A stretch of 64,000 nucleotides of DNA, from the NCBI GenBank assembly GCA_035041965.1, contig JAPYMA010000401.1:1-64000 (forward strand), read 5' to 3'. This document shows positions 11,200 through 23,298 of this stretch, one piece after another; position 1 is the stretch's first letter, and the number at the start of each line of letters is the position of its first letter. The notes beneath the pieces are model-generated. The model made no database searches. It saw only the letters and a program-made list of their open reading frames with translations, and was not told the DNA's origin. The DNA is from Anisakis pegreffii. Lineage: Eukaryota > Nematoda > Chromadorea > Rhabditida > Anisakidae. The translations under genes were made by a program, and so were the position numbers.

Positions 11200-14027
11200 A
11201 TGGTAAAATGTCGGTTCAAATGGATTATAACGATATTTTTGTTTGCATGGGCTGGTACAATAACGTATTTCATTTATTATAGCAGTGCGAGTGAAAAGGT
11301 TAACGATTTCATCAAGAAGCAGAATAATGTTGCATTGTTACATCATGTGAAGGTTAGTTGTTATTTTGATGAGCATTGTGGATGTTAATCGATTGCGGTG
11401 TTATGCAGTAAATTTAGGCATCGATTAGTTGATTCGGAGCAAGAAATCGTTTCAGGATATAAGATCGCCGTTCGATGAACGAGCTGAAGTAGGTGGAACG
11501 GATGCGGTCTCAGAGATATCGTTACCGAATGCGATTGTGTATGCAAAACCAGCCGTTACAGTCAATTACAAGGAATTCGACCATGAGGGATATCTGAAGA
11601 AAGGACTTTTGAAGGCGGGAGAGGACAGGTATGCGGCGAATAAGTTCAATCAAGCGGCGAGTGATGTGATCGCGTGGAATCGCAGTGTGTCAGATTCGCG
11701 AGAGTTGAAGTGTCGTTCGGTAGTGTACGACGAGAAGTCGTATGCACACCTAAGGACATCGATCATCATCACGTATCATAACGAAGCGCGATCCACACTG
11801 CTGCGAACTGTCATGAGTGCTTTCCTGAGATCACCTCCCGAGCTGTTACTCGAGATCATCCTGGTGGATGATTTTTCACGCGATGTGGACGTTGGTCAGC
11901 AGTTGACAAGTATCGATAAAGTGCGAGTGATCAGAAACACACGAAGAGACGGCCTGATTCGCTCTCGAATCAAAGGCGCACGTCTCGCACAAGCGCCAGT
12001 GCTCACCTTCCTGGACAGTCATTGTGAGTGCAACGTCGACTGGCTACAACCCCTTCTAGAACGCATCCAGCAAAATCCTCGTGCGGTGCTCGCACCCGTC
12101 ATCGATGTTATCAATATGGATACGTTCAACTACGTGGCTGCTAGTGCAGATCTTAGAGGAGGTTTATTCATTCATCCTCTCATCTATGTATCACTAGTGT
12201 TATGTGTTCATCCGTTTGTGGAATGAATTTTTTGGCTGCTGCACGAAAGATATTGTTTTTGTAGTACACTGGAATGATTGAGGGCAATTTTAGGTTTTGA
12301 TTGGAATTTGGTCTTCAAATGGGAATTTTTAACAGGGACACTGCGCGACGAACGACATCAGCATCCCACAGCACCTATTAAGTACTATTCATTTGTTTAT
12401 TGCTTATGGACAGTTGTTGATGAATGGAGTAAATATCAGTTTGATGAGTTGCAGAACGCCGGTTATGGCTGGTGGTCTTTTTATGATTCGAAAGGATTGG
12501 TTCGAAACTCTTGGTACTTATGATCCTGAAATGGATGTATGGGGTGGTGAGAATCTTGGTGCGTTTAGCATTGAATACATTGGCTGTATTGAGCGTTACT
12601 CTGTCAATGATATTTAACGAGCTACTGGTTCACTTCAATGCAATCATAAGACCGCTAACACTATAATTAGTGAAGGGTAGGATACTACTGATTGGATGAG
12701 TTGAGTCCGTTGAACTGAAGAGTAAGTGTAGAGCTAAGGAATTGCTTTACTTGGCTGCCAGTTGTTAGACCAATTCTGAAATGAATCTAACTGAGCTATC
12801 GACAAATACATGCACAGTTGACGGAGTGATGGGCATATAGTCATGAATGAACATTTGTAGAGTTGTCATTTCGAGTGTGGATGTGCGGTGGTTCGTTGGA
12901 AATAATACCTTGTAGTCGTGTTGGACACGTGTTTCGCAAGCAACATCCGTACACATTCCCGGGCGGGAGTGGCAATGTTTTTCAGAAGTGAGTGGCGTTT
13001 ATCGATAGATCTTATCGCCTATCTTATCTCTGAAACTGAGCCACGTTCATGAGAAACGCTCGTTGTACATTGCTATTGACAATGAGTATACATCAGCTAG
13101 TTATTGGTGAAGTAGTATTTTTGTGGTGACAGCAGATATTGATTAAGGAATACAAGAAGAGCAGCCGAAGTGTGGCTCGACGACTATAAAGTGCATTATT
13201 TGAAACGCGTTCCATCGGCACGTTTTGTTGATGTTGGCGAGTTGGTGAATTTATTTATTTGAACGCCTTCACAACTCTTATTCGGCTCTTATTCAACATT
13301 CAAGAAACGAAACATTCTCCATACCCACAATCACTCAACTATTTCAGTCTATCACAACGTCTGCAACTAAAACAACAACTGCACTGTAAGAATTTCACAT
13401 GGTTCTTGAAAGAAGTATATCCCGAGTTGAATGTGCCCGAACGAGAGGATGGTCAGTATCTAACTTTCAAACAAACTGGTTTATGTATCGATTCATTGGG
13501 TAAACAGAATGTTCGGTCACCTGTTGGTGTTTATTCGTGTCATGGTACTGGCGGGAATCAGGTTGGTTATTCATTTGTCTTATCAACAAATTAAGTGGGT
13601 GTGATTGATTGATGATGCTTTGCAGTGCAAAAGAACTTGCAGGAGTGGGTATTCGATAAGTCGAAGAGTACTTTAAAGAATCCGTTCACGAAACTCTGTT
13701 TGAGTGATAGTGAAATTGGTGTGGTATCACAGCAGAAGTGTGATGCGGTTAGTTCATTGATTGGATTGTTCGAATGAGAACTGATTATTGATTAGAGTAG
13801 GTTTTTTGATGTTGTTGATAAGGTGATTGATTGTGTGTTTGAAGATTGATGGGAAATGGGTGCTGGATGAGGCCGAAGGACGAATGCAATATAAAGATTT
13901 ATGCGTGGCTTTAATAAAGCGTACACCCGAGAACATGCAGAAGGACGAAAATGTGTTGATGCTGATGCCATGCGATGGCTCTGATCGAAGACAAAGATGG
14001 ATATTTGAAAAGAGTAACTTCTCATAG
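11200..14027 (+). CDS. GALNT2: Polypeptide N-acetylgalactosaminyltransferase, GALNT2-like
   Basis: Golgi type II enzyme that starts mucin-type O-glycosylation by moving GalNAc from UDP-GalNAc to Ser/Thr. Nine exons: 11200-11352, 11456-12161, 12294-12381, 12455-12558, 12861-12987, 13148-13240, 13348-13561, 13643-13747, 13845-14027, giving 590 aa, normal for the family. Seen in order: a short cytoplasmic tail, a membrane anchor (about residues 8-26), a stem, then the GT-A domain with [13 protein letters not shown], the metal-binding D238-S-H240 in [23 protein letters not shown] and the WGGEN segment. The C-terminal ricin-type lectin domain shows CLDS/GNQEW and RRQRW repeats. The stretch [14 protein letters not shown] and the [20 protein letters not shown] block point to the GALNT2 branch (C. 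elegans gly-4 clade). All metal and substrate motifs are intact. Confidence 0.93.
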
Positions 14028-15858
14028 ATTGCCTTTGATCAGTATTGGTTTATTGCATTATAGTGATAAGTTGATTGTTGTTGGTGAAGAGTTGTTAATT
14101 GTAGTGATGAAATCAGTGGTGGGGAGCAGGTAAGTTTTTGAGCAAAATGTACTCTGAGCATGAGCTTTTACCCATGTGTGGCTTTTACTCAAAGCATAAG
14201 TAATTAGCAAACACACGTTTGTGGTGAGCACTACTAAACTGTCGTCAACACCTTTTAATCAAAACCCATCACTGGATGAAACGTGAAAACAGCTTTAGAG
14301 TTTATAAGTTTTGTCATACAGCAATTTTTAATGTTTGAATGTGTTATTACAATATTATGATATCGTTTCTTCTTCGTGTTTCATTAACATCTGATGTTCT
14401 CAATTGTTTTGATGGTGCCATTCTGATGCGTTTCTTTTCGTCTTTTCTGTATAGCCATCAGTCTTAATTATTTTATATTCTTTGATGATTGCTTATCTTA
14501 GATGCATTTTGCCTCAATGATTCCTTATCTTGAGTTTACTACTTACTCTATTCTTTTCTTCTCATTTCACAGTTTCTTTATATGAATGCTTTAGAGAATA
14601 TCGCTAATCGAGTCAGTTTTTGTGATTTTTTGCATTTTTTATCATTGTAACTTCTGTATTGCTTTAATCAGTATGTTAGATGAGGTCTGCCTTGTTTTGA
14701 GGCGTTTGCATTGGTCTAGCCAGTGATATGTGCATTTATAGTCGTGAAGTAATTTCGGTTCGTGTAAGCTTTCTTGCCAGGCTTTATTTTCGTTCATCGT
14801 GCAATATGTCATGCTTCTTGCCTTATAGATGTTATATTCTAGTCATGTTTGGATGAGATGAATTAGGATATAATCTCGTTTTGAGTATTCTGGTACCTTT
14901 TGACTGCTGCTGCTTCCCTATACTACCTTCTTCCTCTCATCTACTCATCCATCCTTCAGTTGTTTTCTCGTGGAAGTGTTTATTATATAATATGTGCTTG
15001 ATTGATTGGCATTTCAGTTATTATTTATAACATTACCAGTAATCTCTTTACATTTATTGTCTTGCCTCATTGATTTATTTCATTGATTGTTGTTAATATT
15101 ATTATTATTATTGTTATGATTATTATGAAAATGAAAAATTCTGATTCGTTCATCGAAGAATTGATGAGTCAGTGATTATTGATATGAGTATCGGTTTGAA
15201 AACCGCAGTTTTGTTGTACATCTGAATGTGTTTCTTGATATGGAGTTCAATCATCGTTTACACTTACAATCGTTCGTATGATCAGCTGATAAGAAATAGC
15301 AGTCGGGTTTGTGAATGAAGCAATCGCTTTGTACGGCAACAAACATCACAACGGCATTGGTGCAGTGTTCGGTTCAGAGCAAAACTCCTTGGCGAGCGGA
15401 AATCAAACCCGTGATGTGCTAATTAAGAGCTGGGGTTTTGCCTCCAAATTATTTCAGAGACGGTTGAGTAGTTGTGTTGAGTTTGCAGTCGGTTCTTCAG
15501 CGCACACTGATCTGATGAGTGCAGTAATCAAAAGCTAAAATCGTAGCCAATTGATCCATACATGATCATAATAACATAAACGTGATTAGATGCAAGCCGT
15601 TTTCGTGTTGGTGAAGAATTGATTCTGAACTGAGCACAAGCACTTGATGGAGGTTGTACGGTCCTGGCGATCGTTCAAAGATAGAACCCAATTAACTATT
15701 CATTGTACATCACCGGTTCGATTCCCGTTCGTGGAGGAAGTTTTGCTCAAAGCCGAGTGGTGTACCAATGTGATGATGATTGGTGTTGCCGAGCCTAAGT
15801 TAAGCAATGATTTGGCTTTAAAAAAATCGCAATGTTCAGTTACAACCAGTGGAACACG
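14028..15858. other. Intergenic spacer GALNT2-TMED
   Basis: AT-rich, T-biased spacer of 1.8 kb. Contains a short ATT/TTA run near 15097-15117. Nothing else I can support; short frames at 15311-15540 and 15644-15889 lack homology and splice signals. Confidence 0.5.
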
Positions 15859-16816
15859 ATGGCGTTTCTTGATCACAGTCAATTCATAATCCTCCTATCA
15901 ACATGGCTATTCACAAGCACTTCGTATGCACTCTACTTCCATATCGCCGAAACTGAACGCAAATGTTTCATCGAAGAAATTCCTGATGAGACAATGGTGA
16001 TTGGCAATTACAAGGTACAGTTGTACGACCCGAATACCAATGGCTACGGTGACTATCCCAATATTGGAATGCATGTGGAAGTGAAAGATCCTGAAGAGAA
16101 GGTTTATGCGCTTTTTGATTTTGTTTTCATCATCATAATACAGGTTGCATGCTCGATGTGATATGATATGGTATGCGCATGCATATGAATTAAGTGTATG
16201 TAATATTAAGGTGATATTATCCAAGTTATATACGAGTGAAGGTCGTTTTACATTCACATCGCATTCACCCGGTGAGCATCTGATTTGTTTGTATTCGAAT
16301 TCGACATCGTGGTTCAGCGGTGCGCAGCTGAGAGTGCATCTGGATATCCAAGCTGGAGAGCATACACAAGACTACGAGAAGGTAATGTTGTTTAGTGTTC
16401 GTTCGGGTGGTGTAATTAGTAGTAGGTGTTTGCTGGTTTAGGGCACTTTGTCATTGATTTGTCGTCATCATATGATATGAATATTGATGGCTGCAGGTGG
16501 CCGCCAAAGATAAGTTGAATGAATTACAATTGCGTATCAGACAGCTGTTGGATCAGGTGGAACAGATCACTAAAGAACAGAATTATCAGCGATACAGGTC
16601 AGTATTGTTATTGATTGTTGTTATCATGATGCTGTGGTTTATTTGAATGCAATAACAATAATGAATTGAAGAGAAGAACGTTTCCGTACGACCAGTGAAA
16701 ATACGAACAGCCGAGTGTTGTGGTGGTCAGTGGCTCAAACAGCCGTTCTACTTTTAACTGGTGCCTGGCAGATGCGTCATCTGAAGGGATTCTTTGAGGC
16801 GAAGAAACTTGTTTGA
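15859..16816 (+). CDS. TMED9: p24 family cargo receptor, TMED4/TMED9 type
   Basis: ER-Golgi cycling type I membrane protein that packages cargo into COPI/COPII vesicles. Four exons: 15859-16101, 16211-16381, 16497-16597, 16672-16816, giving 219 aa, the family's normal size. A hydrophobic signal peptide ends about residue 24, followed by the GOLD domain beginning [20 protein letters not shown], with the [15 protein letters not shown] segment. A coiled coil follows ([20 protein letters not shown]), then a C-terminal membrane span ([14 protein letters not shown]). The tail ends FFEAKKLV, combining the FF COPII signal and the KK COPI signal. A second in-frame ATG lies 27 bases upstream at 15832. 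I prefer 15859 because TTCAG at 15835-15839 looks like a trans-splice acceptor between the two. Confidence 0.93.
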
Positions 16817-17553
16817 TTATGTTTCCATTCAGTTCGATTATTATTTGATTTCATCGGGGCATTATTATCTTTATTATGTGGTCATCTTTATTATTGTTGT
16901 TATTATTATTATGCATATATCGGCAGTTTCTTATCCATTCGTTTTGGTATTGCTGTGATTCATTGTTGTTGTCATTAGCTGTTTCATTAATTGAACAATG
17001 CTCGTTATTGTGATTCGTATTGATTGTTGAGTTGATGAGTTGTTGTGTGTTGTTGGTATTGTCCATTTACAGTCGATCACTTTAACTTTATCACTTAAAT
17101 TAATAAATATTCTGTGTACTTGGTTGATGCCGTTCCATCCACACGAGTCGATGTCTAAATAATTTCAGTCAATACTTTTCATGTGATCAAGATTGTGTTC
17201 ATGAGAATGTATAATGAGGCAAAAGGAATCAGAGGTCACTTCCAGATGTTGAGATCAGCGGATGTGTAGTGTTGGTATAGTAGTGTTGTTCGGACGATTT
17301 AATAATAGTAGTAGTAATAACAGCGTTTAACTCATTTTGACTCATTCTCAAAATGCGCATAAGTTCGAATATTTAAAACTACTCGTGTATCCTTCTATGT
17401 TTCTTTTGAAACTGTTAGAAGAAGAATAAATAATTAGATATAGCATGATCAATATGAAATACATCATGTTTAACATTTTAGTATTAGTCGTATTTGTTAT
17501 ATCGGCTTGAATTGTTCATTCAAGATTTGCTCCGTCGAACACATTACTTCAAG
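16817..17553. other. Spacer TMED-SDR
   Basis: 737 bp, T-rich, with a TTATTATTG microsatellite at about 16863-16915 that produces an Asn-rich antisense frame. No gene seen. A short spacer of this kind could carry the SDR promoter or outron. Confidence 0.5.
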
Positions 17554-19664
17554 ATGGCTCCTATAACCGGTAATTTTTAGTTATTCTTGTCACTTAAAAC
17601 ATTATTTTTAATTGTTCTAGCTAGCTTCTATTATAAAAGTAATGAAGATTATCTGAATAGATATAACTGTTTATTAAATTGTATGAAAAATCAAGGCAAG
17701 GTTGCGTTTGGTCGTTTCGTACGCGGTCTCACCTCACCTTGGTCTATTGGTTTCTCAGCGTTTGGTCTTGCTTATGGTGCTTATCATATCTGGGAGTTTG
17801 TTTTATTATTCCTTATATTGTTATGAATGTTTTATAATATCGAATTGATGATATGTGCTAATAAACAATCTATTAATATATTACAGTATGACACAATCTG
17901 GATCGAGTTATGAATTAGATGCAGATTTGACTGGTAAAACATATATAGTGACTGGTGCGACTAGTGGCATTGGGCAGCAGACCGTGGAGGAGCTTGCGAA
18001 ACGGAATGCGAGGGTGATAATGGCGTGCAGGTGAGTGGTTACTTATGATTTGTAGATGTGTGTTCGACTGATTGAGTGCACACATATTACAGAAATCGTG
18101 AGAAGTGCGTTAAAGTGAGAAGGGATATCGTGTTGAGCACACGCAACAAACAAGTCTATTGTAGACAGTGCAACATGAACGACTTCGAGTCAATCCGCAG
18201 TTTTGTTACGAAATTATCGCAAGGTAACTTAGTTTATCACCACCTAATGCAGTAGTGCGTTTGATGTGCGATTGCATCAGAAATTTTTACAAACTCATTG
18301 AATATCTATCGGTTTAATGCTCATTGTCAGGTAAATTTCAATTGGATCGCATTGATGGGGTTGTGCATAATGCTGCTACGATGGAGCCTGAACGATCAGT
18401 TAATAAGGTCATTATTAATCCCATCATTCGAATCATTACCATTCGTATTATTGTTGCTATTACAGCAGTAGTGGTAGTATTACTGTTGTTATTATGTTTA
18501 TTATTATTATTGTTATTATGACCATCGAGATTGTTATTGTGATTGTTATTTTGATTGGATATATTGGTTTATTAATTTAGGACGGCATTGAAAATACATT
18601 AGCAACGAACTATTTGGGACCGTTCTTGCTAACAGCGTTGTTACTTAACAAATTACTGTCACAAGAAGACGTTGTACGACTGGTGTTTCTTAATACGAAT
18701 ATCATCGAGAGGAAGTTTGTTGGCTTGATAATTAAGTGTTTTGAATTGATGAGAAGTGTAAAGGTTGATGTTCATGATTTCAGTTGTTCAGTCAACTTCG
18801 ACGACCTTAACTCAGAACAGCTCAAGAAATGGGATGGCTTTAAAGTGTACAAACAGAGTAAATTGGCACAAGCGATGTTCGCGAAGGAATTATCCGAAAG
18901 ACTGAAAGGTTTATTGTGATTTATCAGTTGTTCAGATCATCAATGAATCTCATTTGTAATGTGATCAGAAAGTGATATTCTTTGATGAATCCAGGAACGA
19001 ATATCAGAGTGACGGTGGCAGATCCGGGCAGAACAAAGACATCGTTGACACAAAAATTGGACGGTCATATGTTCTTTATTAGTCGGTGGCTACTGAATGC
19101 TGTTGGGTGGGTATTTGTTGTTGTTGTTGTTGTTTGGACTTTATTCGGATGAAGGAGAGTAATTTGGATGACATTAAAGGTTTGTGATGGGACAACGACG
19201 TGTCGAGAAGGCTGTACGTCCGGTGTTGTTCGCTTTGGCCGACGAACAAATGCAATCTGCAAATGGCGTCTTTATCGAGTCGGTTCATAGTATATGAGAA
19301 TCTTCATTTCAAATTTATACAAAATTGGCGTCGAAGCATGAAAAATGAAATTCATTTCTGCAATCTGTACGAAAAAAGCCGCGGAATCCGGCATCAATGT
19401 TTGGTATTGTTAAAAAGTTGAACTTTTATCAGAAAATGTTTTTGTAGTCGAGAGCGAAATGAGCAGAAATGGGCAGATGCAGTGATGCAGAAGGATGATC
19501 GCGATCGGTTGTGGTTAACGAGTATTAAATGGACAAATTTGTTGGATCACTTCGCTAAGCTTAAAGCCGATGTTCAAATGGCATCCTCGGATTTACAACA
19601 ACCACAACCAGCATTAACAGAACCCACTAGTGGACGCAGTTGGAAAACATTATGGCTGTGGTGA
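17554..19664 (+). CDS. Short-chain dehydrogenase/reductase, RDH/DHRS-like
   Basis: NAD(P)-dependent oxidoreductase of the classical SDR fold, resembling retinol-dehydrogenase-type membrane SDRs. Ten exons: 17554-17569, 17621-17795, 17887-18030, 18093-18223, 18331-18407, 18581-18714, 18784-18908, 18995-19106, 19180-19278, 19448-19664, giving 409 aa. If exon 2 instead starts at 17696, which is also in phase, the product is 384 aa beginning MAPITGKVAFGRFVRG. Seen: the cofactor loop TGATSGIG, the dinucleotide-binding Arg in MACRNREK, the catalytic Y-x-x-x-K (YKQSK, codons 18848-18862) and the VADPGRTKTSL segment after it. Odd points: the usual NNAG is HNAA, and the usual catalytic Ser stretch (VNVSS) reads VFLNTN. 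The N-terminal exon choice is the main uncertainty. Substrate unknown. Confidence 0.85.
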
Positions 19665-20217
19665 TTAGTTCAGTGATTTGTTGACATCATCACACATTAG
19701 GCATTCGATGTGATAGTTGCGTTTAGTCAATGAATTTATTTGATTTCGGTTTGGTGTGCGGTGCTCCGTTCAAATGAATGATTTGCTTATCAATGATATC
19801 TTCCAGTTGTTGGTAATTCACATTGAGTCTCACCAGGAGAAACTATACGATGTATATAACAAGCTTCTAATCCACTCAGAACATTTTTTAATAATCCTTT
19901 TTGTGATTGTTACATAAATGAACAATTGTTCCGTTAACGTATTCAGAACCAGTAGATGATACTCTCAATTACTATTACTAAAATGGAAATAGAAATGAAA
20001 AATTCACTTGAACAAAGACTACAACCAGTTGTATACTGTAGTACTGCGGCACGAATCTACAATCGATCGCAAAACGATGAATGTTATCGCATGATGATCT
20101 AGTTAATAGTGTCACTATCAATATGATAAACACTGCAACACTGGTTTCCCGATATACCGACGACTGAAGAACAGACTTTGTTCAATAGCAGTCTTTTCTC
20201 TTCGTGGTTCCATCTCT

Positions 20218-20375
20218 AGGCAAGTAAGCCTCTAAGCTTTAGCTGGAGTCTTAGACTGATCCTGAGCCTAAACTCAAGCTATAGACTGAACTCTGATTCT
20301 GATGCTAAGCCTAAGGATGAGCCCCCAACCTAGATCTAGACTTTAGACTGAACATAAGTTTGGAGGCTCAACTAT
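20218..20375. repeat. GCCTAA-rich degenerate repeat
   Basis: A patch with repeated AAGCCT, AGCCTAA, TAGACTGA and their complements, including GCTAAGCCTAAGG near 20312. It resembles diverged copies of the nematode telomere unit TTAGGC and can partly fold back. It is similar in composition to the better preserved element at 23676-23921. Confidence 0.45.
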
Positions 20376-21790
20376 GATCCATCAACATATTTGTTGGGTT
20401 TGAGTGTCATTACTGGCATTCCCCATTATTCAAAGAAGATGTCTCTTAAGACGATGTTTGCGGTGCGAACATTCAATCTATGTTGACTTAAACGAACGTG
20501 CGATTCGAGACGAGCGATTTTTTTTTTGAAAGTATGAACACACTGCCGAGTGTCACAATCCGTGGAGGGGGTGAGGGATTTTTGCTTTGTTTGCTGAGAT
20601 CATGACCGAATTACTTTTGACTCTTTTATTAATTTATTTCCTCGCAATATGTGGTCGTCGGCGTATTTGTTTGATAATAGGTAGGAGAATGAATGTTACG
20701 TTGATTGGTACCGCGTTGTTGAAATAATTGATAGGTTGCATGCTGGCAACGGAAACTCGCTAAATAAGGATTTAGTTCGTGTGATCTGGTTTCACTCAGT
20801 CCATGGACTGTAAGTCGATTTTAAGCTAGTGTTGCGATTAGTTGAAGCTATCTGATATTTATCGAATGGCCATGGTTGTGGAATTGTTCATTATCAATAA
20901 ATTGAATGCATTGATTTGGTTATTATTTGTTAGAGCATGACTCTTCACTGAACTGGACGTTTATCTCATAGTGTTGAGAAATATGTACTGAAGAAGTTGG
21001 AATTATATCCTTGCACTTATCTTTTGAATTGTCTTCATAACTGATCGTTGTTGATCTAGACCTTCAAGGCAGTTTGTGGAATTATCGTTTTCGTAGCCGT
21101 AATACTTATTGTTTATAAAATTGACATGTGATCTCACGATCAGTAGTACATTATGGAACGATAACATTATGCAAGTGATGAAGAAACTTGTATAATTGAA
21201 GTTGATATCATCGGAAAGCATCTGAGAATTACAATATCAGGATGAAGTTCTCGTTGTTAGCACTTAATTGATGTTGTTTTAATGAAGCATGAAAGTGCAG
21301 TATATAATATATTGCTCTCAATACTATATTAGTCAGTATATTTCTTTTATTTGATATTCGCAACGTAAAATGTTCATCAAAACAATATTTCTTTACTTAT
21401 GTTGACGCAGCTTTCATCCCGATATTCCATCTGTTTATCGACCTCGGGATGAATGCACTATGTCTATTTCTTCCAGGAAGTCCTGGTCTCTTTGGGGTGT
21501 CTCAGTTCTTCTCAGTAATGCTCGTCTGTCGTGAAAAATCCCTTCCTCATCCTGTATGACACCTATTGCCCACGGGAATAGTGGACAAGCTTTCAATTAA
21601 GAATGTACCATAACCGGTTGATCATCTTCCTAGAAATCACTGGACGACAGTAAGCAAGAGTGTTAAACCTGAACGATGGCATATCATTAACTTCTATTCA
21701 TACTTTTACTAAAAGGTGTAGTCGTGATAAAATATAAATTGATCGAATGTTGCGGTTGATTAAGATGTTTTGAAGTGAACAATGGAAATC

Positions 21791-21800
21791 TGAATTGCAG
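21791..21800 (+). promoter_or_regulatory. Candidate trans-splice acceptor of BRMS1
   Basis: TGAATTGCAG ends eight bases before the BRMS1 ATG at 21809. No coding frame precedes it. The position fits a spliced-leader acceptor; this is inference from consensus and spacing. Confidence 0.4.
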
Positions 21801-21808
21801 TGGTCGCC

Positions 21809-23298
21809 ATGACCGATGAGGAGAAGTTTAACGAATCGGATAGCGAAACGGAAATAGATTATTCGATTTATGAGAAGCGGCGAGAGGCGAATGTTAGGAA
21901 GATTGTCTTGTTGGAACGTTTGTTTGCGATCGTTAAGCAACGACTTCATCAGCAAAGAATTCAACAGGTTCGTTTTCTTGCCATTCTACCTGAAAGCGCA
22001 ACTCCAGCTTGAAGCAACTGTGAATTCAAGCTGATCTCTCTTAGACTATAAGTTGATGCCTCGATTCGATTAGTTTCAGCTTAAATTCAGCCAAGCAAAG
22101 CCTGGTTGGAATCTGAGGAAGCCTTATCGTTCCGAATCAATTTTCCCAATTAGTTGTTGATGTCGATTATTCGCTTTCCTGTCGATGAATTTCTAATCAG
22201 TCAATGATTCACATCAGTTGGGAACTTGAACTAGAATCCTTCAAATTATCATAGGTGAAAGAATGTTTCGTATTGAATCAATTCCGTTTTATTAGTCGGT
22301 CCTTATCATTGAGTCTTTCTGGATTCATTTGATCGTTTTGGTGATTTCTAAGGAGGTATTGCATTTGCATTGCTTGGAATTTGATTGGCGATCAACGTTT
22401 CATTGCTGCATTGTCATGATTTTAGTTAGAAGCGAGGCAAGTTGAGTTACTGAATCAGACAGCAAACGATTATATCAACAAAAAAGCAGTTCTTCTCGAG
22501 GAGCATCGTGCAAAATCGGAGGTATTTGGTTTTTGTGTTTTTCTGTGTTTGGTAAGGAGAAGGTTTTGTTATGAGGTGGAATCAATTGTTGATGAAATGA
22601 AGATAGAAGTGGGAATGGTGGTGATGATTAATGAGTGTATTTGGTTTGGCTGATTGCAGTACAACACCGCATTTCGAACATTGCAAATGGAATCGTTAAG
22701 ACGTAAAATGGTTGGGAAGTTGGAGACATCGCAGAAAAATTTGATACATAACAAGAAAATGGCTTTCGAGCGAATTGAGACTGATTTGGAGAAGAGAATC
22801 GCGTTTTTGGAGAGTGAACGAAAGAGGTGTACGTCGATCGTAGACAATTTTGCGTTGGGTTGGTTGCATTTGGTACATATTTTTTTTGTTTTACTGACTG
22901 GAAACGACGGAACTTAAGCTGATTAATTTCCTCGTGAATTTTGGTTTTTATAGCCAAATTTGGGTATTACAAAAATGGATTCGATCTGATTATTTAGAGC
23001 AAACCGAATGAAATTTTCGTTTGCCTCCAATCGCTGATATGTTTATAATGATTGATATGGTTAGAAATAAAAGAGAAATGAAGATGAAATGTATTGAAAA
23101 GATGTGATAAAGTATGGATAGTGAATTGCAGAAGATGAATGCGTTGTAAATAAGAAGCGAAACCAAGAAGAAGTTGAAATGTTGGATAGATTGGAACGGG
23201 AATTGGGTATGCCGTTGGTGGTTTACATGATACCGAGCGAAGAGCGTTTATGTGATATTGAATTTGCAGATAGGGCTTTGAGAGGGATCTCTTTGTGA
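21809..23298 (+). CDS. BRMS1: BRMS1/Sds3-family corepressor subunit
   Basis: Nuclear coiled-coil scaffold of the Sin3-HDAC complex in the BRMS1/BRMS1L/SUDS3 family. Four exons: 21809-21967, 22426-22521, 22660-22813, 23132-23298, giving 191 aa, shorter than human BRMS1 (about 246). Seen: an acidic N-terminus (MTDEEKFNESDSETE), then the family signature in which one helix carries LLERLFAIVKQRLHQQRIQQLEAR, a long heptad-rich central helix, and a C-terminal LVVYMIPSEERLCDIEFADRAL resembling the IVYMLQ-x-IDILEDW tail of BRMS1. The exon 3 donor is set at 22814 (GTGAAC). A more obvious donor at 22827 would put exon 4 out of frame. The family call rests on pattern, not strong identity, so BRMS1 versus SUDS3 is not settled. 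Confidence 0.78.

Larger units (their letters stand above)
19665..21808. other. Intergenic spacer SDR-BRMS1
   Basis: 2.1 kb. Carries a GC-richer patch at 20218-20375 (separate entry) and otherwise AT-rich sequence. A minus-strand frame at 21003-21221 has no support beyond being open. Confidence 0.5.

Noticed and set aside
15715..15740. tRNA-like B box (GGTTCGATTCC) before the TMED gene
   Set aside because: No A box at the right distance upstream, one T-stem mismatch, and no 5' strand that pairs with the would-be acceptor stem.
16851..17066. Asn-rich minus-strand open frame
   Set aside because: It is the antisense reading of a TTATTATTG microsatellite.
16817..17553. Operon between TMED and SDR
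   Set aside because: The 737-bp gap is far larger than the roughly 100 bp typical of nematode operons, and no SL2-type context could be shown.
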